Assembly (NCBI RefSeq): GCF_041242975.1
Contig: NZ_CP162488.1
Location: forward strand, 2,842,001-2,906,000
From: Xanthomonas sp. DAR 35659
GTDB taxonomy: Bacteria; Pseudomonadota; Gammaproteobacteria; Xanthomonadales; Xanthomonadaceae
DNA: 64,000 nt
Reading direction: 5' to 3'
In this document: piece by piece, positions 45,799-53,357 of the stretch
Layout: each line of letters opens with the position of its first letter
How positions within the stretch are numbered: position 1 is the first letter of the stretch
The notes under the pieces: generated by a model
Databases searched by the model: none
Told to the model about the DNA's origin: nothing
The model's input: only the letters and a program-made list of their open reading frames with translations
Translations under genes and position numbers: made by a program

Positions 45799-47232
45799 AT
45801 GCTCAAACAACTCTGGGCCACCAAACACCCCCACGCCAGCCACGAGGACGCCGGCGGCCTGGGCCTGCAGCGCGCGCTCGGTCCCTGGGGCCTGACCGCG
45901 CTGGGCATCGGCGCGGTGATCGGCGGCGGCATCTTCGTCATCACCGGGCAGGCCGCGGCCGACCACGCCGGCCCGGCGATCATGCTGTCGTTCGTGCTGG
46001 CCGCGCTGTGCTGCGCGTTCTGCGCGCTGGCCTACGCCGAGTTCGCGGCGATGGTGCCGGTCTCCGGCAGCGCCTACACCTACACTTACGCCACCTTCGG
46101 CGAGCTGGCGGCTTGGTTCATCGGCTGGATGCTGGTACTCGAATACGGCGTATCGGCCTCGGCGGTGGCGGTGAGCTGGACCGGCTACTTCCTCAGCCTG
46201 CTCGACCATTTCGGCATCCACCTGCCCGCCGCGCTGGTCAACGCACCGCTGGACGGCAAGCTGCAGCGCACCGGCGCCATCGCCAACCTGCCCGCGGCCG
46301 GCATCGTGCTGCTGCTGACCTGGCTGTGCTACGTCGGCATCCGCAAGTCCTCGGCGATGAACATGGCGATGGTGGTGCTCAAGACCGGGCTGATCCTGCT
46401 GGTGATCGCGGTCGGCTGGAAGTACGTGGACCCGGCCAACTGGCATCCGTTCATCCCGGCCAACGAGGGACCAGGGAAGTACGGCATGGAGGGCGTGCTG
46501 CGCGGCGCGGCGATGGTGTTCTTCGCCTACATCGGCTTCGAGGCGGTGTCGGTGGCGGCGCAGGAATCGCACCGGCCGCAGCGCGACCTGCCGATCGGCA
46601 TGATCCTGTCGCTGCTGATCTGCACCGTGCTGTACATCGCCATGGCCGCGGTGATGACCGGGCTGGTGCCGTTCACCCAGTTGGGCACCAACGAGCCGGT
46701 GGTGACCGCGGTCGCCGCGCATCCGCAGCTGAACTGGCTGCGCGTGGTGGTGGAGGTCGGCGCCCTGATCGGCCTGTCCTCGGTGGTGCTGGTGATGATC
46801 ATCGGCCAGCCGCGGATCTTCATGATCATCGCCCGCGACGGCTTGCTGCCGCCGGTGTTCACCAAGATCCACCCCAAGTACCGCACCCCGCACGTCAACA
46901 CGGTGATCACCGGCATCGGCATCGCCCTGCTGGCGGCGCTGTTCCCGCTGGACGTGCTCGGCGAACTGACCTCGATGGGGACCCTGATCGCCTTCGCCGC
47001 GGTCTGCGCCGGCGTGCTGATCCTGCGCTGCACCCAGCCGGACCTGCCGCGGCCGTTCCGCATTCCGTTCGCCTGGCCGATCTGCATCGCCGGCGTGGCC
47101 AGTTGCGTGACGCTGCTGTCGGCGATGACCGCGCACAATTGGAAGCTGATGGGCGGCTGGACCGTGATCGGCCTGGTCATCTACTTCGGCTACGGGCACC
47201 GCCACAGCCGCCTGCGGCACAGCCAGGGCTGA
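45799..47232 (+). CDS. APC-family amino acid permease (second of tandem pair)
   Basis: A 477-residue paralogue of the preceding permease, with matching TM1 (LGIGAVIGGGIFVITGQAAA), DHAGPAIMLSFVLAALCCAF and the late segment LDVLGELTSMGTLIAFAAVC shared almost word for word. Paralogy is visible throughout, so a tandem duplication is likely. The N-terminal cytoplasmic stretch (MLKQLWATKHPHASHEDAGG) differs in length from its partner's. ATG 45799 lies 85 bp after the first permease, beyond a hairpin. A CCCCTCTCCC repeat starts 9 nt after its stop. Confidence 0.9.
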   Translation: MLKQLWATKHPHASHEDAGGLGLQRALGPWGLTALGIGAVIGGGIFVITGQAAADHAGPAIMLSFVLAALCCAFCALAYAEFAAMVPVSGSAYTYTYATFGELAAWFIGWMLVLEYGVSASAVAVSWTGYFLSLLDHFGIHLPAALVNAPLDGKLQRTGAIANLPAAGIVLLLTWLCYVGIRKSSAMNMAMVVLKTGLILLVIAVGWKYVDPANWHPFIPANEGPGKYGMEGVLRGAAMVFFAYIGFEAVSVAAQESHRPQRDLPIGMILSLLICTVLYIAMAAVMTGLVPFTQLGTNEPVVTAVAAHPQLNWLRVVVEVGALIGLSSVVLVMIIGQPRIFMIIARDGLLPPVFTKIHPKYRTPHVNTVITGIGIALLAALFPLDVLGELTSMGTLIAFAAVCAGVLILRCTQPDLPRPFRIPFAWPICIAGVASCVTLLSAMTAHNWKLMGGWTVIGLVIYFGYGHRHSRLRHSQG

Positions 47233-47241
47233 GCCATAAAG

Positions 47242-47430
47242 CCCCTCTCCCGCCGGGAGAGGGGTTGGGGTGAGGGTACGGGCGCGAAGCGCGCGCGGTG
47301 TTTCGGCTGCACGAGGCTGCGCTCGCACCCTCATCCGCCCCTTCGGGGCACCTTCTCCCGGGGGGAGAAGGGATAAAGCGCCAGCCCCTCTCCCGCCGGG
47401 AGAGGGGTTGGGGTGAGGGTACGGCGTGAG
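47242..47430. repeat. Compound CCCCTCTCCC repeat downstream of permease genes
   Basis: Two direct hairpins CCCCTCTCCCGCCGGGAGAG (+GGG) at 47242-47264 and 47385-47407 flank an inverted cassette with CCTTCTCCC-GGGG-GGAGAAGG (about 47351-47371) and the CCTCATCCGCCCCTTCGGGG tract. The same units occur at 18661-18984. They fill most of the 257-bp gap before mtnB; the last 60 bp presumably holds the mtnB promoter, which I cannot place. Confidence 0.85.
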
Positions 47431-47489
47431 GAGGTGCCATTGGCGCAGCCTGTCATCCCAATCGCGCCAGCAAGCCCTAAACTACGCGC

Positions 47490-48131
47490 ATGAACGCACT
47501 GCCCTACGATTCCGAGCGCCTGCGCACGCTGGCGCACCTGCTGATCGACAATATCCGCGAACTCGCTCAGGCCGGCTGGACGCCCGCCACCAGCAGCAAC
47601 TTCTCGCACCGCCTGGACGATCGCCATGCCGCGATCACCGTCTCCGGCCGCGACAAGGGCCGGCTGGTCGAGGACGACATCATGGTGGTGGACTTCGACG
47701 GCCAGGCCGTCGGCCGACCGCTGCGCCCATCCGCCGAGACCCTGCTGCACACCCAGCTGTACCGGCGCTTCCCGGAGATCGGCTGCGTGCTGCACACGCA
47801 TTCGCCGGTGCAGACCGTCGCCTCGCGCCTGTACGCGCCGCAGGGCCATATCCGCCTGGAAGGCTACGAACTGCTCAAGGCACTGCACGGCAACCACACC
47901 CACGAGACCGCGGTGGACCTGCCGGTGTTCGCCAACACCCAGGACATGACCGTGCTGGCCGCGCAGGTCGACGCGCTGCTCGACCGTGCGCCGCTGTGGG
48001 GCTACCTGATCGACGGCCATGGGCTGTACGCCTGGGGTCGCGACATGGCCGAGGCGCGCCGCCACCTGGAAGCCATCGAGTTCCTGCTGCATTGCGAACT
48101 GGAACTGCGCAAGTTGCGCGCCCTGGGCTGA
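47490..48131 (+). CDS. mtnB: Methylthioribulose-1-phosphate dehydratase
   Basis: A 213-residue class II aldolase-fold enzyme of methionine salvage, dehydrating 5-methylthioribulose-1-phosphate. It shows [19 protein letters not shown], the zinc histidines in [12 protein letters not shown] and the distal [18 protein letters not shown]. Length and motifs fit MtnB rather than fuculose aldolase, and the next two genes encode later steps of the same pathway. It starts at ATG 47490. mtnA and the methylthioribose kinase or MTA phosphorylase gene are not in the window. Confidence 0.94.
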   Translation: MNALPYDSERLRTLAHLLIDNIRELAQAGWTPATSSNFSHRLDDRHAAITVSGRDKGRLVEDDIMVVDFDGQAVGRPLRPSAETLLHTQLYRRFPEIGCVLHTHSPVQTVASRLYAPQGHIRLEGYELLKALHGNHTHETAVDLPVFANTQDMTVLAAQVDALLDRAPLWGYLIDGHGLYAWGRDMAEARRHLEAIEFLLHCELELRKLRALG

Positions 48132-48240
48132 ACCGGCCGCGCGCGGCGCCCTGCCCGCGCGACAGCGTTCCAGCGCCGCAACGGCGGCGCCGCCGCCAAC
48201 TGCTACCCTCTTCCTCCCCCCACGACGCCTCGCCGCCGCC

Positions 48241-48813
48241 ATGAGCCGACTCCGCATCTTCGCCGACACCACTCCCGACGCGCCGCTGTTCGACAGCCGC
48301 GATGGCGACGCGATCGCCGCCGAGCTGCGCAAGATCGGCGTCACCTTCGAGCGCTGGCAGGCCAACCAGCCGATCGAACCCGGCGCCTCGCCGGAAGCGG
48401 TCATGGCCGCCTACCGCGCCGACATCGACCGCCTGGTCGCCGCCCACGGCTTCAAGACCGTGGACGTGGTCAGCATCGCCCCCGACAACCCGCAGCGCGA
48501 GGAGATGCGCAGGAAGTTCCTCGACGAGCATTTCCACAAGGAAGACGAGGTGCGCTTCTTCGTCGCCGGCTCCGGCCTGTTCACCCTGCACGTGGACGGC
48601 AAGGTCTACGAAATCGAATGCTTGCAGAACGATCTGATCGCGGTGCCGGACGGCACCCACCACTGGTTCGACATGGGGCCGGAGCCGCGCTTCGTGGCGA
48701 TCCGCTTCTTCACCGAGCCGGATGGCTGGGTCGGTCATTTCACCGGCACCGACATCGCCCAGCGCTTCCCGCGCTACGAAGCGGCGCTGCGCGGCGAGGC
48801 GGGCGAGCCATGA
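48241..48813 (+). CDS. mtnD: Acireductone dioxygenase
   Basis: A 190-residue cupin enzyme oxidising acireductone to the methionine precursor 4-methylthio-2-oxobutanoate and formate (Fe form). The metal ligands are visible in [18 protein letters not shown] (His-His-Glu) and [12 protein letters not shown] (distal His). It follows mtnB by 109 bp and its stop overlaps mtnC by 4 nt. ATG 48241 gives the family-standard start ([13 protein letters not shown]). Metal choice (iron or nickel) determines the product and cannot be read from sequence. Confidence 0.95.
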   Translation: MSRLRIFADTTPDAPLFDSRDGDAIAAELRKIGVTFERWQANQPIEPGASPEAVMAAYRADIDRLVAAHGFKTVDVVSIAPDNPQREEMRRKFLDEHFHKEDEVRFFVAGSGLFTLHVDGKVYEIECLQNDLIAVPDGTHHWFDMGPEPRFVAIRFFTEPDGWVGHFTGTDIAQRFPRYEAALRGEAGEP

Positions 48814-49508
48814 CCGCCGTGCAGGCGATCCTCACCGACATCGAGGGCACCACCAGCAGCATCTCCTTCGTCAAGGACGTGCTGTTCCCGTACGCGCGCC
48901 GCGCCCTGCCCGATTTCGTGCGCGCGCACGGCCAGGAGCCGCAGGTGCGGCGCTGGCTGGACGCGGTGGCGACCGAATGCGGCGGCATCTGCAGCGACGC
49001 GGTGATCGTGGAGACGCTGCAGGGCTGGATCGACCAGGACCGCAAGCACACCGCGCTGAAGGCGCTGCAGGGCATGATCTGGGAAACCGGCTACCGCGAA
49101 GGCGCCTACCGCGCGCACTTCTACCCGGAGGTGGCGGACGTGCTGCGCGGCTGGCACGCGGCCGGGTTGACGCTGTACGTGTACTCGTCCGGCTCGGTAC
49201 CGGCGCAGAAGCAGTTCTTCGGCTACAGCGAGGCCGGCGACCTGATCGACCTGGTTTCGGGCTGGTTCGACACCGAGATCGGCGGCAAGCGCGAGGTCGC
49301 CAGCTACCGCGCCATCGTCGCCGCACTCGGCGTGCCCGCCGAGCGGATCGTGTTCCTGTCCGACGTGGTCGAGGAGTTGGACGCCGCGCGCGACGCCGGG
49401 CTGCAGACCCGCCTGCTCGACCGCCGCGAGGATTACCCGCAGCCGCGCACCGGCGCGGCCACGCACGGCCACGAGCGCGTGGAGAATTTCCAGCAGATCG
49501 CGCTCTGA
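48810..49508 (+). CDS. mtnC: Enolase-phosphatase E1
   Basis: A 232-residue HAD-family enzyme doing two steps of methionine salvage: enolisation of diketo-methylthiopentyl-1-phosphate and dephosphorylation to acireductone. The HAD motif I has the E1-specific [20 protein letters not shown]; motif II is [12 protein letters not shown]; motif III/IV is [12 protein letters not shown] and [13 protein letters not shown]. Its ATG overlaps the mtnD stop (ATGA), so mtnD and mtnC are co-translated although mtnC acts before mtnD. It is the last gene of the set. Confidence 0.95.
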   Translation: MTAVQAILTDIEGTTSSISFVKDVLFPYARRALPDFVRAHGQEPQVRRWLDAVATECGGICSDAVIVETLQGWIDQDRKHTALKALQGMIWETGYREGAYRAHFYPEVADVLRGWHAAGLTLYVYSSGSVPAQKQFFGYSEAGDLIDLVSGWFDTEIGGKREVASYRAIVAALGVPAERIVFLSDVVEELDAARDAGLQTRLLDRREDYPQPRTGAATHGHERVENFQQIAL

Positions 49509-50062
49509 GCCGAGCGCTGCGCGAGCGGCGCATCCAGAGGCACCAACGAGACGGTGGCGACGGTTGCGGGCAAGGCGTACGTTCGCTCGGCAAGCCAGCG
49601 CTGGCGCCCGAGCCGTTCATTGCACGAGGCCTCGGCGAGCGGCGCGGTGCCGAAGGCCAGGCTGCCGCTGGTGGTCGCGACAGCGATGAAGGCGCATCCC
49701 AAATGACCATGGAAGGCCATCTGTAGGAGCGGCTTTAGCCGCGACAGATAGCTTCGGAAAGTGCCTGTCGCGGCTAAAGCCGCTCCTACAAAAACAACAA
49801 CGATGCCTCGCGCGGCGCGAGGGGAAGCGACCCGAAGTGGCGTCCGGATACGCTGGCCCCTTCGCTGATCGCGCGACTGAAATCAGACGCCCACCATCTC
49901 GCCGCCGGACCCGCGGCATCAGGCACAGGTGCTGCCGCGCCGCAGCCTGCCACGCACAAAGCCCGATGCCAGAGCCCGCTGCCTGACACGGATCCTGCCA
50001 CGCGGTGCCCGTGCGCAGCACGAAGACGATCCCGTGCGCACAGGCAGCTCGCACTCCGATGG
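49509..50062. repeat. Gene-free 554 bp with a REP doublet (49722-49790)
   Basis: Perfect 26-bp inverted repeats at 49722-49747 and 49765-49790 (TGTAGGAGCGGC plus TTTAGCCGCGACAG) are separated by 17 nt. They differ from the 37414 pair by TTTAG for TTCAG in the loop. Apart from this palindrome the region shows no ORF with protein-like sequence, hairpin or promoter I can support. Confidence 0.85.
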
Positions 50063-50455
50063 CTAAAGCGCCTCCTCCGCCCCTCCCCTCTTTCTCGCCT
50101 CGTCATACGCACATTGCGCGCTTTCCAGCGCGGGGCCGTTGGCGAGCGACCAGGTGTAAAGGGCAGCGAAGGGCTCGCGTAGCGAGCAGCCGAGCTCGGT
50201 GATGGTGTATTCGACGCCGATCGGCTGCGTCGGCAGCACCTTGCGGCTGATCAGGCCATTACGCTCCAGCCGCTTCAAGGCCTCGGACAACGCCTTGTGG
50301 GTGATGCCGTCGAGCCGGCGCTTGAGGTCGTTGAACCGCGCCGGCCGGGTGCAGAGGACGCTCAGGATCAGCACCGTCCACTTGTTGGCGATGTGTTCGA
50401 GGATGGGCCGCGTCGCGGTGACATCCAGCGGCAGTTCGAGCACGTCGTTGGCCAT
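50063..50455 (-). CDS. HxlR-family transcriptional regulator
   Basis: A 130-residue winged-helix protein of the HxlR type. It contains HIANKWTVLILSVLCTRPAR, FNDLKRRLDGITHKALSEAL (recognition helix) and RKVLPTQPIGVEYTITELGC. HxlR proteins often respond to electrophiles or oxidants through a cysteine near helix 1; here C35 is a candidate sensor. It is divergent from an SDR gene across 97 bp containing a 9-bp-arm dyad, a typical regulator-target arrangement. ATG 50455 is used. The effector is unknown. Confidence 0.88.
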   Translation of the reverse strand: MANDVLELPLDVTATRPILEHIANKWTVLILSVLCTRPARFNDLKRRLDGITHKALSEALKRLERNGLISRKVLPTQPIGVEYTITELGCSLREPFAALYTWSLANGPALESAQCAYDEARKRGGAEEAL

Positions 50456-50468
50456 GGGTATACGCCCC

Positions 50469-50510
50469 TATATCTAAGCACCACTCGGTGCGTTCTTGTT
50501 ATTAGATATA
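50469..50510. promoter_or_regulatory. Operator candidate between hxlR-like gene and SDR gene
   Basis: TATATCTAA (50469-50477) and TTAGATATA (50502-50510) are perfect 9-bp inverted arms, with a nested GCACC-ACTC-GGTGC hairpin (50479-50492) on the left. On the minus strand TTGACG (50532-50527) lies 16 nt from TATATC (50510-50505), so the right arm forms the regulator's own -10. Autoregulation and control of the SDR gene are inferred. Confidence 0.6.
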
Positions 50511-50552
50511 CGACTGATACCTTATCCGTCAACACCAACGCAGTGAGGACCT

Positions 50553-51278
50553 ATGAGCAGCCTTTCAGGGAAAATCGCCGTCGTGATCGGCGGCCATGGC
50601 GGCATCGGCGGCGCCATCGCGGACCGGTTCGCGGCCGAAGGCGCCACCGTTTACGCCACCAGCCGTCGCGCAGAAGAAGCGGACCTCGCGCATGGAGTCG
50701 GCAGGCTGCGTGCGCGCCGCGTCGATGCGTCCGATCCGACCGCGCTCGCGACCTTCTTCGAGGCGGTGCGCGGCGAGGTCGCGCGGGTGGACGTGCTCGC
50801 CCTCAACGCCGGCATCTCCGAGTTCGCGACCCTCGACGCGGTCAGCGAGGATCATTTCGACCGGACCTTCGACCTCAACGTGCGCGCGCTGCTGTTCGCC
50901 GCCAAGGCGGCGACGGCGCTCATGCCCGATGGCGGCTCGATCGTTCTGGTGGGCTCGATCGCCGATGCGATCGGCACCAAAGGCTATGGCGTCTACGGAG
51001 CCACCAAGGCCGCCATACGCTCTTTCGCGCGGACCTGGGCCAACGAGCTGGCGCCGCGCAACATCCGCGTCAACGTCGTGGCGCCGGGACCCACCGACAC
51101 CGCCATGATGGCGGCGACGTCCGACACGGTGCGCGAGACGCTGACCCAGCTGATCCCGCTCGGCCGGATGGGGCGCGCCGACGAAGTGGCCTCGGCCGCG
51201 CTGTTCCTCGCCAGCGACCAGAGCAGCTTCATCACCGGCGCCTCGCTGCCGGTCGACGGCGGCATGGCGCAGGTCTGA
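50553..51278 (+). CDS. Short-chain dehydrogenase/reductase
   Basis: A 241-residue classical SDR. It has the NAD(P) site VVIGGHGGIGGAIADRFAAE, the ATSRRAEEADL segment whose Arg-Arg after strand 2 suggests NADPH, LNAGISEF, catalytic Ser in IVLVGSIADAIG and YGATKAA as YxxxK. The C-terminal VDGGMAQV is standard. It is the divergent partner of an HxlR regulator, so it probably reduces a reactive carbonyl or quinone that induces it, which is an inference from similar pairs. ATG 50553 is preceded by GTGAGGACCT. Confidence 0.9.
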   Translation: MSSLSGKIAVVIGGHGGIGGAIADRFAAEGATVYATSRRAEEADLAHGVGRLRARRVDASDPTALATFFEAVRGEVARVDVLALNAGISEFATLDAVSEDHFDRTFDLNVRALLFAAKAATALMPDGGSIVLVGSIADAIGTKGYGVYGATKAAIRSFARTWANELAPRNIRVNVVAPGPTDTAMMAATSDTVRETLTQLIPLGRMGRADEVASAALFLASDQSSFITGASLPVDGGMAQV

Positions 51279-51490
51279 TCCAGGCCGCCTGCGGAACGCG
51301 CCCTCGCCCCGAAGAAGGCGATAGACGCGTCCCCGGGTTCGCGCTGGCGACAGTGGCGGGTCGGCGCGCCACTGGTTTTCCAGGGTGAGTGCGTTCCCTT
51401 GCGTGTCGGCCAGTTCGACATCCTCGGTTCACTCCTCCGATCGCGCTTGGGCGATTGCCGCCCATGCGCTTTGCCGCGATCATCTGCGCC

Positions 51491-52627
51491 ATGTCTACCC
51501 CGCACCGCTCGTGCTTGCGTCCGTACCGGCTCCTGCTGGGTGTCGGGTTGCTGCTGTGCGTCGTCGGCCCGCATGCGGCGGTGCCGCCGATGGGAGCGTT
51601 CGCGGCGACCGCGCCGGCGGCGACGGCCGCGCCCGATCCCGTGCAGGCGCGCTTGCTGCAGGCGCAACTGGACGCGCTGCGGCCGCAACGGCCCGGCGTG
51701 ACCGATCTGTACGTGGTCGGCTTCGCCGGCGACGCCAGCGAGGACGTGTTCCGCAACGAGACGCTGTACCTGCGCGACCTGTTCGCGCAGCGCTTCGACG
51801 CCGAAGGCCGCATCGTCACCTTGATCAACCATGCGGACAATCTCGGCGCCCATGCCTACGCGCCGGAGGCGTCCTACGAGCACCTGGACGCGACCCTGCA
51901 GCGCATCGGCAAGCTGATGGACCGGCGCGAGGACGCGCTGCTGCTGTTTCTGACCAGCCACGGCACCGAGCAGCACGAGCTGTACCTGCAGTTCGGACCC
52001 GGCGAGGACGCCGAGTACGACACCATCGCGCCGCAGGAGTTGCGCCGCCTGCTCGACCGAGCCGGCATCCGCAACCGCATCATCGTGATCTCGGCCTGCT
52101 ACTCCGGCGGCTTCGTGCCGGCATTGAAGACCGCCGACACCGTGGTCATCACCGCCGCGCGCCGCGACCGGCCCTCGTTCGGCTGCGGCAACACCGCCAG
52201 CGCCACCTATTTCGGCCGCGCCTGGCTGATCGACGCGCTGGCGCGCACCACCGATGTCGTCGAGAGCTATCGCCTGGCCAGTGCCGAGATCAGCGCACGC
52301 GAACGTGCCGAAGGCGAAGCGCCGTCGTACCCGCAGTTGTACGTCGGCGCGCGCATCGCGCCGTTGCTGCAGCGTTGGCGCGCGCAGCTGAAGCCGGTCG
52401 CCGCGCCGGCATATCCCTATCCGGAGCCGGACACGGCCGCCGAACCCACGCCGGAAGCGGACGTGGCGCTGGCGCCGCAAGCGAGCGGCGGCGGGGCTAG
52501 GGACACGCCCGCTGCGCAACACGCGGCGGCGCCGTCACGAGCGACGGCACGTGGCCGTGTCGAAACGACGGGATCGCCGCATGCGAAGTCGTTGGTCCCA
52601 GCGTCCTCGGCGACATCACCTCGCTGA
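51491..52627 (+). CDS. Secreted C13-family (legumain/caspase-fold) peptidase
   Basis: A 378-residue exported protein. A signal peptide or anchor (LLLGVGLLLCVVGPHAA) is followed by a caspase-like domain with DLYVVGFAGDASEDVFRNE, the catalytic His in LLLFLTSHGTEQH (H157) and Cys in IIVISACYSGGFVP (C203), the His-Gly / Ala-Cys pair of clan CD peptidase family C13. The last 70 residues are Pro/Ala/Glu-rich and probably disordered. The natural substrate of bacterial C13 proteins is not known. I chose ATG 51491; ATG 51464 adds nine residues and is possible. Neighbours give no pathway clue. Confidence 0.83.
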   Translation: MSTPHRSCLRPYRLLLGVGLLLCVVGPHAAVPPMGAFAATAPAATAAPDPVQARLLQAQLDALRPQRPGVTDLYVVGFAGDASEDVFRNETLYLRDLFAQRFDAEGRIVTLINHADNLGAHAYAPEASYEHLDATLQRIGKLMDRREDALLLFLTSHGTEQHELYLQFGPGEDAEYDTIAPQELRRLLDRAGIRNRIIVISACYSGGFVPALKTADTVVITAARRDRPSFGCGNTASATYFGRAWLIDALARTTDVVESYRLASAEISARERAEGEAPSYPQLYVGARIAPLLQRWRAQLKPVAAPAYPYPEPDTAAEPTPEADVALAPQASGGGARDTPAAQHAAAPSRATARGRVETTGSPHAKSLVPASSATSPR

Positions 52628-53058
52628 CATCGCCGTGGCTGTTCGCGCGCGATCGCGGTGCCAAGCGGACGGCGCCGGCGTCCCGCGCGCCGTGCCCTTT
52701 CCATCCACGAGTGCGGCGCGAGCGGCGATGGAAGGCTTGTGCGCCCGCATCCGATCGCTTCAGCGATGCGCCTTGTCGTTGAGTTGCCACGCGCTGCCCT
52801 GGCGCACGGCAGCCGATTCGCGTCGCGGTCGCTTTGCGGCGCAGACGGACAGGCGCAAACGATGGCGCCAAGCATTGCGGCGACGCGTGACATTTCACGG
52901 CCGCTCCCGCTAACGCAGCGAGTTGCGTGCCCTGCGCCGTGCCCTTGGCCGGCCGTGCACCGCGTTGCTCGAGAACGTGGCGGACATCGGCGTGCGGCCC
53001 CGGATTCACGATCACCAGCACCGTGCCGTGCACCGCACTAGATGCGAGTGATTCGCGT
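52628..53058. other. Gene-free stretch downstream of the C13 peptidase gene
   Basis: About 430 bp with open frames in several registers, all of arginine/alanine/histidine-rich composition without domain-like sequence or ribosome-binding sites. I see no gene, hairpin or repeat here. It leads into the promoter-like element and terminator at 53059-53215. Confidence 0.6.
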
Positions 53059-53215
53059 TTGATCGCGGGACGTCATGGCTCGCTAGACTGCATGCGCCGC
53101 AAGCCCGCCAGCCTCAACGCCAGCCAGCTGCTCCCGATCCTTTCGCCCGCTCGCCTTCGCTCGCCAGCCAGGATCACCCACGCACTTCGACGGCCTCCTC
53201 AGTGGAGGTTTTTTT
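53059..53215 (+). ncRNA. Candidate small RNA of about 120 nt with promoter and terminator
   Basis: TTGATC (53059-53064) and TAGACT (53084-53089), 19 nt apart, form a moderate promoter. A transcript from about 53096 would contain a stem closed by GATCCT (53136-53141) and AGGATC (53170-53175). It would end at an intrinsic terminator: CCTCC (53194-53198), TCAGT loop, GGAGG (53204-53208) and seven T (53209-53215). It is the only hairpin with a full T-run that I noticed in the window. It belongs to no adjacent ORF. Existence as an RNA is inferred. Confidence 0.5.
53194..53215 (+). terminator. Intrinsic terminator with seven-T tract
   Basis: The 5-bp stem CCTCC/GGAGG, extendable by weaker pairs, is directly followed by TTTTTTT. 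It lies 567 nt after the C13 peptidase stop and faces away from the phosphoesterase gene, so it most likely ends a separate short transcript. Confidence 0.75.
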
Positions 53216-53357
53216 ATTTCCGGGCCGCGCAGAGCTGCCGTACTTTCGTTTTTGCACCGTGCCGCGCACAGAGCGATAGCCGGCCCAAACCGCACCCGGT
53301 CTCCGTCATCGTCTTCGCGACGGAGCACCAAGCGCCAGGACCGGCGATCGCTGCCGG

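Noticed and set aside
49617..50054. Open frame on the minus strand downstream of mtnC
   Set aside because: It translates the REP palindrome (the usual CRSGFSRDR-type sequence), a well-known false ORF.
50063..52627. HxlR, SDR and caspase-fold protease as a defence island
   Set aside because: The regulator-reductase pair is a standard stress divergon, the C13 protein is secreted, and no nuclease, ATPase, CRISPR or reverse transcriptase partner is near.
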